Part shown: positions 35,461 through 47,300 of the stretch, piece after piece
How the letters are laid out: every line of letters starts with the position of its first letter
Numbering within the stretch: position 1 is the first letter of the stretch
NCBI GenBank assembly: GCA_015143295.1
Contig: CM026561.1
Span: 42,660,875 to 42,724,874 of the forward strand
Source: Tetracentron sinense
Taxonomy: Eukaryota > Streptophyta > Magnoliopsida > Trochodendrales > Trochodendraceae
Reading direction: 5' to 3'
Length of the DNA: 64,000 nt
The notes under the pieces: generated by a model
Told to the model about the DNA's origin: nothing
Databases searched by the model: none
What the model saw: the letters and a program-made list of their open reading frames with translations, nothing else
Position numbers and translations under genes: made by a program

Positions 35461-36876
35461 CTTTAAATAATCATCCCATCTATCATTATCCATTGTCACC
35501 ACTTGAGTGTGCTCATTATAACCAATCCCTGGCTGTCTGATAAGCTTTTCCCAAGCTATATATTGTCCTCTCAAAATATCTCATTGATTTTTAAGTTCCT
35601 TTTGGTCATACCGTAGCCCAGTTTTTTGGTTAAAGTTGGTCACTACTTTCCTCTAGGATGATAGTTTTAGGTGCGCCCTGAGGTCTATTTCCTAATTGGA
35701 ACTCCTCAACACAGAGATCAATGAAGATATTTTTTATTTCATTTGGCCAGGTTGCCCTTCCGCTTTCAGTGGTGGCCATCTCCAAACTGTTTGTATGTAA
35801 ACTAAATGAAAATGATAACCAAGCATTTATCAATATGGAAATCATTTAACTATAATAAAGTATAATCAATAATAAAACTTAATTAGAACTCTACAAAATA
35901 GTTTCTGTTATTTATTACGGATGTATGGTTAATCAATAATTTTTGTATGAATACAGTAGGTTATAATTCACAATTGTGTGTTACAAGTAATTTTAACCAA
36001 ATGTCTTTTATTACAAGTATTGTTGCCTATAAATTGTATCAGAACCCCCCTATTGAAATTGATATTTCATTTTTAATAAAGTTGAAGTACACTGGCAGAG
36101 TTTTGGTTGTGAAGAAATGTGATGTTGTAAGTATTGTAACCTAGATTTCCTGTATCAAGGACTTGGATAAACCATTTACTTATAGGAAAACCATCATTAT
36201 TTGGAATATGTTGTATGTGAAATGGTCTATGTTGTGGGAATTTTTTAACATACAAAGTCCATACCATTTCAACTCACCTTCTTGCCAGTAAAAGCTCATC
36301 CAATTCATGAATTCAGCTACTCTCCCTAGAAGAGAGTGGTAAGTCTGAAATAACCTCTCCTGACCCTTTAATTAATCAATTCATCGTGGGCTTATCTTTA
36401 TTCCTTAAGAATTTTTTTCATAGTCTCCTTAAGAATCCCTTAAATAATCCATTTTCTGAACAACGATAATTTGGTTTACGGTACATAGTAGAAGCCACAT
36501 AAAGCAACTAAGCAAAGATCCATTACCATTGTTTTCTTTGACATTACCACAAACACATGGACTATCTTTATACAAGAATATGAGATATATATATAGTATT
36601 TTTATCAAGCATAACAAACCCTATCACTTCTTTATAATTTGATTTATACACCTAAATTACAGTAGGCAAAAACAAAAATCAACCCCTTTTAGATTAATAA
36701 CAATACTTTTACAAGAACCCTAGAATTATTCAACTAACATAATAAAGATTTTTCATAAGATCAGAATTTTTTTTTTTACAAAAGAAAAAAAAAATCACCC
36801 AGCCATAAATTTGATTAAATGAAGTTTATCCCTGATTCCATCCTTTGAATTGGAATAAATCATAAATAAATTAAAG

Positions 36877-36916
36877 AAAGAAAGAAAGAAAGAAAGAAAG
36901 AAGAAGAAGAAGAAGG
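36877..36916. repeat. (GAAA)n/(GAA)n microsatellite
   Basis: Purine-only run of GAAA then GAA units in the intron of the Myb/SANT remnant. Confidence 0.95.
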
Positions 36917-36935
36917 ACATACCTGATGGTGGGAG

Positions 36936-38533
36936 TGTAACGCGTAAATTTCGTTGCATGTCAAATTGTCTTTATTGTTGTATGAAGTTTATTATTTTAT
37001 GTGGGAGACTATTCTTCCAATTCGAGTAAATCTGGATTGTTAATTACCTTCCCGATTTGGGAAATAACATCTGATTAAGAAGAAGAAATAAAGAAGAACA
37101 AAATATTTGAATAAAATATTTGTATTTATTCATTGAGGTTGCCCAGATTCCATGTAGACATTACATGATACTTCATAGAGGTTTTTGTATCAAGAAAAGG
37201 AAAAAAAGAAAGAGAGGTGACCATATTGGGGGTTCACTTGATGTTCTCCATTGATGATAGATCTTTATTCTTTCTCCTTGGTTGTTGTTTTCCTATAAAA
37301 GAATGAAAACTATCTTTCGTGTTTTTTTTTTCTTGTGGTAGTCTTGTGTGTGTATTATTCGTATCTTATTTGTGATGGATTCTTGTGAGAAACTCTTTTT
37401 TTATAGTTTTTGGAGAGTCCTTTTTGGACTCTCCTTTGATTTCTTTTTTTTTAGGAAGTCACAAGTTCTTTCCTTTTCAGAGAGAGTCATTTGTCATTTG
37501 ACAGTTAGTTTCCCTTATCTTGGGGAAATCTAGAACGAATGAAAGTTTTTTTTCTTGAAGGACTTCAAAATAATTTCCTTTTTTGGTGAACCTGAGAGGA
37601 TAAGACTTCCTTTTAAAAGAGGAATAATCTTATCTTCCAAAAAGGGGAGAGATTACTCTCCCTTTCGGATGGGGTGCCATATGACACTCTATCATTTGAG
37701 AAAAAGAGGGGATCTCTATCTTGGGATCCCCCAAAGTTGGCAAAAAGTCATTTTTTATCAGGGATTCTCTGCCACATAACAGTTAATATCTGACTGTCAG
37801 CTGAGAAAAGACTGACCTTGGTCAGTCCGCAAATTAAAAAGGTGAGATCATGAGTTTCACCTGTGACTTGGTCAGGTCCAAAGCTTATTTGGGCTGCGGA
37901 CCAGAGTCTGACTTTAGTCATTTCGCGGATCAAGATAGGGTAGGACCATGGGTCTCGCCCTTAGTCTGGGTTGAGTCCTTGACCATTTATGGTCATGGAT
38001 TAGGATAGTCATTGACTGGCCCGCTGATGGACTCATAGAGTATGTCCGCAGAGTTTGAATGAGGGTCTGCCTATGTGTCAGTCCCTTGAGGGTTGACACA
38101 AAGGGATGTCCGTGGGGCATAATTGCCCTGTTGCTAGTATTTAATGCTAGGCGGGCTGACGGTGAGTCAGCTGGTGTGCATGCCTTTGTTATGTGCGAAG
38201 CCCAACTGTCCATTCTATGGGTGGTGATCCCGTGTAGGCAGGTGCACCATACACCCCAAGATTGGAAGAAGCCAGAAGGAAACCTGCTGACTACATAGTA
38301 CACTTATATAATTCGAGCTTCATTGCAAAGCGAGTGTACCAAGATATAGTGTACCAAGGTACACTCATTCTCTTGACTTGGTGTAAAACATGCACACCAA
38401 CATTAGCACACCACAATCAATTTTTCTTGGGTGTGATGCAGTTCTTATACACCTCATTTGATAAGGTGTGAAGTGAGCACATTGAATTTGGTGCGCCCTA
38501 ATCCAATCGGCCGTGACAATTTCGTTGCCTATA
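36936..38533 (+). mobile_element. Solo-LTR-like insertion (1.6 kb)
   Basis: Starts TGTAACGCG and is flanked exactly by GGGAG (36931-36935 and 38534-38538). Excising it rejoins a plausible leader exon ending in a consensus donor, which supports the boundaries. It carries a TATA box (37294-37301) and no retroelement protein. It ends in TATA rather than CA, so the class is not certain. The 129-codon minus frame at 37,914-38,303 has no recognisable domain. Confidence 0.65.
37294..37301 (+). promoter_or_regulatory. TATA box in LTR-like insertion
   Basis: CCTATAAAAG in a region with pyrimidine-rich surroundings. Candidate LTR core promoter. Confidence 0.45.
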
Positions 38534-38660
38534 GGGAGCTTCGACGACAACGACGACACCGTCCTTCTTTGGCAAAACACTAGAAAATGCGAGAGGAGGT
38601 CCTAGGCAGAGACGAAAACGAAGGGTTAGGGATAAATCTGGTATTATAATAATTGTATAA

Positions 38661-39710
38661 GGTTAAAAGCGTCCGAAATGCAGCGACATTTTTTGACGTC
38701 GTTCCTCTACTTTTTTAGACCTAAATAAAAAAGGAGCCCTCCTCCCCCTTATTTTTAAGATGTTTTTTCTCTACTTCTAAAGTTTTAAGAGCTGTAATAA
38801 AAAGATTATCAAGAGCTCTAAACCCCAATAAGCTCTAATGTGCAAAAAAGCTCTTATTTTTTAGAGTTGACAAACGCTACCTAAATTATTCTAAGAAGAT
38901 AAGTTATTTATTGTATCCGGAATCTATAAAATGAGTTCTTTACTGCAAATAAATTTCTCTAATTTTGCTTTATGCTCGATCGAAACTTTTTTTCGAAAAA
39001 AAGAGAATTTATTTCCCTTTTTCTTAAAAAAAAAAATTCCGTAACATTTTTCTTGCAAACAAATAGAGTCTTTTATCGAAACAATTTACTTTGTCAATAA
39101 TTTATCGGAAAAATCCAAAAAAATGGATAAAAAGAATGTTTTGATAGCACAAGTATATGCATATGACAATAGAGACAACATCAAACATATAATGCTCACT
39201 ATATTAATCAACACACTAGGTTATTGTACTTGCAATAATGCAAGTCTCAACCACATATGCACACAACCTTACTAGTGAACCATTCTCATAGTGTTTTTTT
39301 AAAAAGTAAGTGAACCATTCTCATAGTATTTGGGTGAAACTTGGGTTGAGAGTATGTGTGAATGTGTGTGTGAGTGAGTGCATGTGGTGTTTTCCTTGCT
39401 TTGCCTTCAGCTTCGCCTTGTGGTGTTGTTGAGTTAACAAAAAAAAAAACACTATTCTCATAGTGTAAAAAAAAAAGGTAAGTTAGCATTCCTCATGTTA
39501 TGGGTGTGTCTTGTAATTGATTTTTTAGAATGATCCCAATATTTGCTTACACTCAACCACAACTAAGGGGCTTTTTGAAATATATATGAGAAATATTTTA
39601 TAGGGAGCATTATCAATATTAGGCAACATATAATGTTGTTTTTTTTTTGGTTAAGAACATATAATGTTGTTGACGCCTACGATTTCTTGTTATTGTGAAA
39701 TATATATATA
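38661..39710. other. Intergenic, no gene seen
   Basis: AT-rich. 'aagagctctaa' words at 38,785-38,870 suggest a decayed small repeat. 'accattctcatagt' recurs three times (39,280-39,330 and 39,450). Nothing coding. Confidence 0.5.
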
Positions 39711-40797
39711 CTAGTAAAAGTGCATGTACTTTGCACGTATTATTTTTCTAAAAATAATTTTATAATAATTGTTCATTTTTTTAAATTATAATATTATATA
39801 ATCAATAAATATTTAAATTATACATTATTATTATTAATTTTTATTAACTATAATATTATATTTTCAATAGACATTTAAAAAAAAATTATTATATGAGTTA
39901 TTCATGGTTATTAATTTGTTTTAAATGATTTAAGTAAGTTGCCACCTTTTATTTTAAACTAATATATTCTTAAAAATTTTTGTATATAATTTTTATTAGT
40001 AGAATTTTTTCTTGAATCAAACTCTTAGGGCTTACCTTGTAGAGTTTTATGGTGTGTGGAATTCCATGTAGGACCACCTCTTGCGTATTCAATGGGAGAA
40101 TCTATTGATAGACCCAACTTTCTTCGCATGGATAAGTATTAGTTTAATTATTATTAGTCACAATTTATATTTATAGTTCTTAATCATTATTATTATTTTA
40201 AATATTTTGTATTTATTTTAATTAAAAAAAACTAATTAAACATTTCTTAATATAATACATTTAAGGTTTTAAGTAGTTCTTAATTAAAATATTTACGCAA
40301 ATTTTAATGGCTTAGTTAGTGTACTTTATTAGGGTTCAGTTAATTTATTATAAATAGTTTAATTAAATGTTTTTAATTAGGTCTTAAATAAAATGTTTTT
40401 GAACCTTTTTAATGGCTTAGTTAGTGTAATTTATTATGTTTAATTAATTTTCTATCAATAATTTTTTATTGTAAATTTATTTTTTTGTAAAAATATTTTG
40501 TATTGTTTTTAATTTAGAAAACTACTTAAACAATTAACCAAGTTAGGAAGATAGCTTAGGTAGTAATTTATAGTAATTGGGCTTTGATTACTTCATAATT
40601 TAAGATTTTAAATTAGTAATCTATAATATCTTACGTTTACATTTGTCATTAGTTAAGAATTTTAAAGTGGATAATTTTTACTACAATAATATCTTTTAAC
40701 ATGTTAATTTATATGTTCTAGTGCAGTTATAAATAGTATTGTTTTTAAGGAACCAAATCATTTACGGTGATAACCAAATGTGATATAAGACGAAACT

Positions 40798-41049
40798 TTG
40801 GGTCCAAAAGTGTCGGACACGCCAATGGAAACTTTTTGCAGAAAACTAGGGCAAGGCCAATTTGGCACCACAAATCTTTGCAAGACAAGTCTATGTTATT
40901 CCCAAAAGGACTTTGAAGATGTTTGGAGAGAGATTCAGATAATGCATCACTTGTCCGAACATCACTTGTATGAACACCCCACCATGGTGAGGATCAAAGA
41001 GATAATGCATCACTTGTATGAACACCCTACGAGGCCTCAAATTGTTTGA
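40798..41049 (+). pseudogene. Calcium-dependent protein kinase (CDPK) gene fragment
   Basis: Encodes [15 protein letters not shown] and then [16 protein letters not shown], matching the glycine loop and the alpha-C region of plant CDPKs. The intervening Lys-containing segment is missing. The tail shows a short internal duplication of 'atgcatcacttgt(atg/ccg)aacacc' units (MHHLYEHP twice) and a shift into unrelated residues. About 80 residues, no catalytic loop, no EF hands, so not a functional kinase. It lies in the Helitron on the strand opposite to the element. Confidence 0.8.
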
Positions 41050-42244
41050 TTAGTGTGGGTATTTATAGATTAAAAATGAGGTATTGGATTGGGATAAAAA
41101 GGGGTAAGATTGGGTTGAATTCAGATGGGTTAAGATGGGATAAGAGTGAAGAGTTTGGCTTTATCAAAATTCTTAGTGGGTGGAGTGACCTTATGTTTAA
41201 TAAAGTTTTTAATTTTAATTATTGAACTAATAAAGTTTGGTTATACTCTAAATTATTTATAAAATAAGAATATTTATGTCCAAGTAAAGTTTAATATACT
41301 CTTTACACTTTTTATTAGTATAATAATATATACACATATACATACAAAGAGAGAGATTGGTGCAACACGTGTCTTGCTGTCCAATAACATATGGAGATGT
41401 TTTGACACTTGTTGCACCACCTTTTGCCTGGGGAAGACTGCCTTTGGGGGTAGTATTTTTGTTTGGTTTTTATGTTATGTTAACCAAATTTTTTTTTAAA
41501 CACATTGATGCAGGAGGACCTTTTATTTAGTGAGATTTTCATCTCTTGAAATCCTTTGTGTTTTTTAAATGGTGGGTGACTATTTTTTTTTTTTTAGTCT
41601 AGACCTTGAACTATTCGTTCAGTGTTGGGACATTGGGCATGGGACCAACCATATGAGGGTGAGGGAAGAGCAATAGTTTGCTCTTCACCTAAGGAGCAAA
41701 CTATTGAACACTAATTAAGAAGTTTTAGCTCTTGTGGTTAAAGTTTTTTAAATATCTTATTTTAACGGTTAAATTCTTGAACCTTACGGATTAATGAATC
41801 TTAATAACTATTAAAAAAGGTTAAAAGGTGGCCGTCGCCGTAAAAGGGAAGCCGAGACGCCGTCCTCGTGGCAAGAGGGAATTATTTTTCATTTGAGAAA
41901 ACTACACCTCCATATTTCGACAAAATGACGACACTATCACCCAAAATAACGATATTCACTAATTTGTGGGGAGTGATAGCTCCACTCTCACACTACTGAC
42001 ACTGCTGCACTCTCTCCCTTTGCAAAACATGTTATCTTCTGTGTATTTGTATTTACTATTTAACATTGGCCAATAAAAAAAATAAAATTGGCAAAAGAGA
42101 AAATCTAGCGAGGTAGTATGGTCATAACATTATGAAAATCTAAGCCGTTGGATTGGGAGACCACGGCCTCATGTTTTCCACGACGTGACTCATGCTGCAT
42201 GCTACACCAGTACCATCTCAAGCATGCTTGCATATTATAAACAA

Positions 42245-42456
42245 CTAGCAGGTGGCAGTGGCACGTGCGATGCATGTGAGAGTGAGGGGAAGGAGTTAAC
42301 CACAATTAATAGAAATTAAAAGGGACACGTGTTAACCCGCGGGTGTGATTCAACTTGCTAGTGGCACGTGCAATGCACGTGAGTGCGAAGGGAAGGAGTT
42401 AACCATAGTTAATAGGAGTTAAAAGGGACACGTGTTAACCCGTGGGTGCGATTGAA
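42245..42456 (-). repeat. Two tandem Helitron 3'-terminus-like units
   Basis: Two units of about 110 bp: 'ctag...ggcacgtgcgatgcatgtgag...cacgtgttaacccg...' at 42,245 and a near copy at 42,358. Each reversed gives a hairpin such as 'gtgcattgcacgtg' followed by CTAG. The first is followed by T on the minus strand, as required for a Helitron end; the second by C. Confidence 0.7.
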
Positions 42457-42674
42457 CTCTCCCCCAAGTTCAATCGTGTTTGGCTGTGATTCTAAATAGA
42501 TAGATGAACAAGGGATAGTTTGAGAATTAAAGTAAAACATTAAGTCAAATGCAAGGGTAGTTTGGGAATTAAAGTAAAACATTAAATCAATGTTTTGTTT
42601 TTATATAAGGGTAGTTTAGGAATTTTGGAAAATTCATCTATATAAGACTCTCGCATTATAATAGTAAAGAAAGA

Positions 42675-42970
42675 TAAAAAAACAATGGGCATTTAGGCTG
42701 TAACCCTAATTAATATATTTAGTCGTTTTTTTGGGTTAAATTTTAATCACTTTATTTAGCCGTTAAATTAATAAATTGATGGGATATTAATTGCCTCACT
42801 TTATAAAATAGAGCAATGATAGGCGTACCTGGAAAATAGATTTTAAAATTTATTTCCCAAATATGTTAACTATTTCCCTTATAAAAACTAAAAACCGAAT
42901 CCACAAGCGGCAAACACGACCAGAGCAGCTAAGGACTAAGGAGATATAGGCTCATCTCTTATGGCAATTA
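42675..42970. other. Intergenic, no feature seen
   Basis: AT-rich sequence outside the Helitron, with no gene. Confidence 0.5.
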
Positions 42971-43342
42971 GGGCGTGTCTAAGCTGGCTCGACTTAATCA
43001 AACCGAATTAAAACTGACTTTTTTATTTGATCAAAGCGAACAAAGTTTTTTATTTTTTTCAAACTTAAAAACGTGTTCATGCTGAGCTCGAGTCAGTGTC
43101 CATTTGACTCGGCTAAGAAGCTCAACTTGATTGAGGCTTGGTTTGATATAATACATATTAATAAAATAATATTATTAATACTAAATATTATATATAATTT
43201 AATAATAATATTATTATTAACAATTTTTTTAAAAATAATGGATCAAGCCAGCTCAAGCCAAGCTGAGTTGGCTTGAGCTTGAATTAATTCGAGCTCGAGC
43301 TGAGCTACAAAACCAAAATTTCGAGCTTGGCTTGAATACACC
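42971..43342. mobile_element. Candidate inverted-repeat element
   Basis: 'gggcgtgtctaagctggctcg' at the left and (reversed) 'ggggtgtattcaagccaagc' at the right form an imperfect inverted repeat. The interior is rich in 'gagctcgagc' words. No convincing target duplication was found. Confidence 0.5.
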
Positions 43343-43660
43343 CCTCATATGCCATCAAAGTTTGTTTTTCAAATTTTTGCGTTGATGGAATGGCAATGGA
43401 CACGTGTTGAGCTCCCATAGGCGAGGGCCTGGGATGAAAATTCATGCATACCAAGATCATTTATACATTGTAATATACTAGAATTTCCTCATTTATATAA
43501 TTTCGGGAGTTCTATATCCGCTCGCGTTAGATGCGAGATCCCACAGACTCGCCCCTGTTATGGCATGGTTTCCGGTCTACACTCTCCGCGCATGTTAGAA
43601 CCCGCCACATCGTAAAAACTGAATGCGCTGTAGTTCTTATTTTGAGTTTAATTAGAAAAG

Positions 43661-43785
43661 GGAGCTCTGGTTCAAGAGAGAACCGGAGCTCCCCAAAATA
43701 TGCTTATAATATGAGTAAATGGAAATTATAAGTATAAAAGAAGGGTATTTGGGGGAGCTCCGGTTCTCTCTTGAACCAGAGCTCC
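43661..43785. mobile_element. Fold-back MITE with perfect 32-bp arms
   Basis: Arms 43661-43692 and 43754-43785 are exact reverse complements, 61 bp apart. Each arm is itself nearly self-complementary (GGAGCTCTGGTTC...GAACCGGAGCTCC). It lies about 0.6 kb upstream of the NST1-like start codon, in its probable promoter. Confidence 0.85.
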
Positions 43786-43789
43786 AGTT

Positions 43790-44360
43790 TGTAGTTATTA
43801 ATCTCTCACATTTTAGGTCGGCTTAAAACGTGAGAAATCTCCAATTTATTCCTGGGGGGGTTTATTATTCCTCGTTCGTTTTCCATTTGGGGACAAAATA
43901 GCGTATTTTCTCTCTTCCATATTGTAATGGGTGGTTCCGTATATTATATGTATATATTTTTTCTACCTTTGTAATGTTACAGTAGTCCCAGCTTTTAACC
44001 GATAGAGGAGGGCGTTTGCTGTTGAGGCTGAAAAAACTCCTACCTATAGGCTATAGCCAATACAAAACACGCAAAGCAGCAAATCTCATCAACAAAAGCC
44101 CCAACGGCGCCACTATTTCTCACCGTTTTTCTATTTTGGTCGATCGCTCAAGCACCCGATCTGATAAAATCCTTGGATTTCAATCGCAATACCATCGGAT
44201 TGAGCTACCAACCGATTCATCTCGATCTGAAAATCCTAGATTTCAGACGTTCTTGCAACGTTGAATCCATCTTTGCGCGTTAAATCGCGCATTTCGGTAT
44301 TGGATTTGCATCGGTGTTGCGGTTTTTGGTCTGTATAGACGGTGAATCTGGCGGGATTGA
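43790..44360 (+). promoter_or_regulatory. Promoter-proximal region and leader of the NST1-like gene
   Basis: Sequence between the fold-back MITE and the ATG at 44361. No other ATG-led frame there has the look of a gene, although an 82-codon frame (44,016-44,264) is open. A 'tatatgtatatatttttt' run near 43,944-43,962 is the only TATA-like site. The transcription start is not determined. Confidence 0.45.
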
Positions 44361-47300
44361 ATGACGGATGAAAAGATTAAGGAAGGAATCTTTGAGAGCC
44401 TGAAAATGCCCGGTCTAGCTCAGAGAAATGCTCAATTCAGTATTGATTCTTCGTCTCTGTATTCATCCTCGTGCTCTGGCAGGTCGGCTTCGGCCAATGG
44501 AATCTGGTCAAAGCATCGCGATGATGTTACCTTCGATCAGCTTCAGAAGGTATTTTTTTGATCAGAATGATTCTCGGCTAATTTAATTTGCAGCATATCT
44601 TAATACTATTATTGGATTCTTTAGGAATTAATATGGAACAGTTTCATTTCAGATGGATCCTAAAATTCAAATGATAGAGTGAATGTGTTCTCAGAGTTTC
44701 CTATATGCTTGATTGCATGATTCTCATCTGGATGACTGGTTTTGATTAGATTTGTGATTTTCTGATTCATCAGATCCAATTTGCATTTATGTCCACTCTG
44801 TATAATTTAACAGATTTCCCTCGGCTTGCGATTCACAGATGTTATAAGATGCAAAGTCTAGCTATAGAAAAGAGAGAACAGGCATTCTTAAAACTGAATA
44901 ATTGCATTGTTTCTTCTTTTAATTTTGTGTAATTTGGAATCAGTAACTGCAAAAGGCCTCTGTCACTTCCACAGATAAGTTTGTTTTCCCCTTCTACTTT
45001 GTTTCTGAAGAAGTGGCCCCTATCGAGATCCTGCTTCTCCAGATGATTTAACAAATGCAACTAAGATTAAAAAAGAGAGAGCATGTTTACTATGAAAGAG
45101 ACCAGTCTTGCTGTGAGTACTCACTAATAACTTTTTCTGTACTTGTGAGTTGTGATGTAGTTCTGGAGTGCACTTTCACCACAAGCCCGGCAGGAGCTCC
45201 TGAGGATTGATAAGCAGACACTCTTCGAGCAAGCTCGGAAGAACCTGTACTGCTCTAGGTGCAATGGGTTGCTTCTTGAAGGTTTTTCGCAAATTATCAT
45301 ATATGGCAAGTCATTGCAGCAGGATGGTGCAGCTGGGCACCTTCCCAACAGCAGACCAAGAGCCTCAAAAAATCAGAATGGTACCGGATTGAATATAATG
45401 ACTTTGAGTTGTCATGATGATACTCAAGATCCATCTGTCCACCCTTGGGGAGGTTTGGCCGCAACTCGAGATGGAATACTGACGCTTCTGGACTGCTTTT
45501 TAGATGCAAAGTCGCTCAAGGCACTCCAGAATGTAAGTGCTAATGTATCCTGATAATCCGTTCGGATCAATGTTTACCTGATTCTTGGTCCCTTTGCACT
45601 GTTTTGACATCTGTCCTTCCATTTAATTCAGGTCTTTGACAGTGCGCGTGCAAGGGAACGAGAACGTGAACTGCTTTATCCTGACGCCTGTGGTGGGGGA
45701 GGGCGGGGATGGATAAGCCAAGGAATGCTTAGTTATGGCAGAGGGCATGGAACCAGAGAAACATGTGCCCTGCACACTGCCAGACTTTCCTGTGACACAC
45801 TGGTAGATTTCTGGTCAGCGCTGGGAGATGAGACTCGACAATCTCTTCTACGGATGAAGGAAGAAGATTTTATTGAGAGGCTCATGCACAGGTGTGTGTT
45901 GATCTGTTAATCCCTTACACGTTGCATTTAGTTTTTCAAGTCAATATAAATATATTTATGAGAAAGGATGGGTAGTCGTGCTGGCCACTGTTATTAGGAG
46001 CTGTAAGTGATTTACTTACTACCATGGTGATCGTCCTAATATAAATGATAATGATGAGAAGAGATGCTTAATCCTAATATTTGAAAGATAGACATCTTCA
46101 TTATTAATTCCCTAAAGGGTTTAGACAGTCCTGAAGTTGTGCTGTATTCTTTGAGAATCAAAGAAATCTTGCTCATAGGCCTGGCAAAGCCCAACTTGGA
46201 GGACTTTTGGGGTTATCTTTTATGGTGACAAATATGTGGACAAGTTGAAGGGTTGTCATTCTCTCTGATGGATTAACAGTTAATGTTAAATTGAAAGATA
46301 TTGATAACCAAACAGTTAGGAAGTGGGCAGCTGCATATTTTGGATTTGAGTGCCCAAATTCATAATGATTTGTTGGTAATATATGTGGAAAATTTAGTTT
46401 CTATGAGAGTATAGGTACTCTGTTGCCCAAGGATTGAACCCTACCGCGGGGGGGGGGGGGGGGGGGGATTAGGGTCTATGGCAAATTTAAATTTATTCCT
46501 AATTTCCTAAGCAGAATTTCAACTAAAACTAGTTAAAAGGAATTAGAAACCATGCAATTCTACTCAAACAATATAAACAAGAATATAAAGAGAAGGGAGA
46601 GAGAATGCAAACACAAAGAATTTGTTCTCAAGGCTCGGCAACCCACCTACATCCCCGCCTTAAGCTTCCCCGTTTAAGGATTCACCAGGTTTTACTCAAA
46701 CGCACACCTTCTTCCGGGTGAAGACCAAACCTTTACAATCTCTCTTCCAGGTCGATATCAAACCTTGCAAGTGAACAATCCTCCCTAGCCTTGGTCCACT
46801 ATCCGGGTAGTGACCAGACCTTCCCAATCTCTTTACGGGTGGAGATCACACCTTTACAAAGTTTCCTGCTTCAAGGACAAGACTCCCACGGACGTCTTGA
46901 TTTCAACACACTTGTATAGAAGTGTTTTACAATCACTTTTTGCTCCTCTATGCGAGCTAGATGATCTCTCTTAAGCTCACTATGAATCTCTTAAAGATAG
47001 GAGTTGAATAGCTCAATAACTCGGATTCGAGATTTCTAGGTTATAATTCGATAGATTTGAAATCTAAGCTTTGGAGTAATGGATTGAATGATTGGAAGTA
47101 TTGGAGTTCTTAATTTCATTTATAAATCAATCCTATTTATAACTCTTGTTCAACTATAGCCGGTTAAAGGCATCATCCAAAACAAAAGAGCCGTTGAAAA
47201 CTAGCTGTTACAGGTTATTTTCAGCTTTTCCCGCATGAATTCGTTGACGAGTCTGAGTGGATTCTTTGCATTTGTCGACGAGTCTCAAGACAGAAAGTTA

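Larger units (their letters stand above)
35461..38660 (-). pseudogene. Myb/SANT-like DNA-binding protein gene remnant, 5' exon split by LTR-like insertion
   Basis: The minus-strand exon 35786-35461 has an ATG at 35779 and reads MATTESGRATWPNEIKNIF, then IDLCVEEFQLGNRPQG. It then shifts frame to NFNQKTGLRYDQKELKNQ, a TGA where Trp is expected, and LRGQYIAWEKLI...WDDYLK before a GTATAA donor. This is the Myb/SANT-like domain of plant L10-interacting-MYB / Harbinger-derived proteins. The acceptor (ACAAACAG) precedes the ATG by 7 bases. The matching upstream donor CAG|GTATGT is at 36,923. The leader exon continues at 38,534 and above across the inserted element. Frameshift and stop mean no functional product. 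No recognisable next exon was found below 35,460. Confidence 0.75.
39711..42674 (-). mobile_element. Helitron (about 3.0 kb), non-autonomous, with captured kinase fragment
   Basis: On the minus strand it starts TCTTTCTTTACTATTATAAT after an A (42674) and ends CTAG before a T (39711). Upstream of CTAG is a short hairpin 'gtgcaaagtacatgcac'. A|TC...CTAG|T with a 3' hairpin is the Helitron signature. No Rep/helicase coding sequence is present. It contains a CDPK fragment (40,798-41,049) and two further 3'-terminus-like sequences near its 5' end. Confidence 0.7.

Noticed and set aside
37914-38303. A 129-codon minus frame
   Set aside because: Lies within the LTR-like insertion, has an overlapping plus frame of similar quality, and shows no recognisable domain.
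46447-46468. 22-base G run (and C runs at 17,742 and 35,307) as functional G-quadruplex sites
   Set aside because: They lie in transposon remains and may partly be assembly artefacts; there is no evidence for function.
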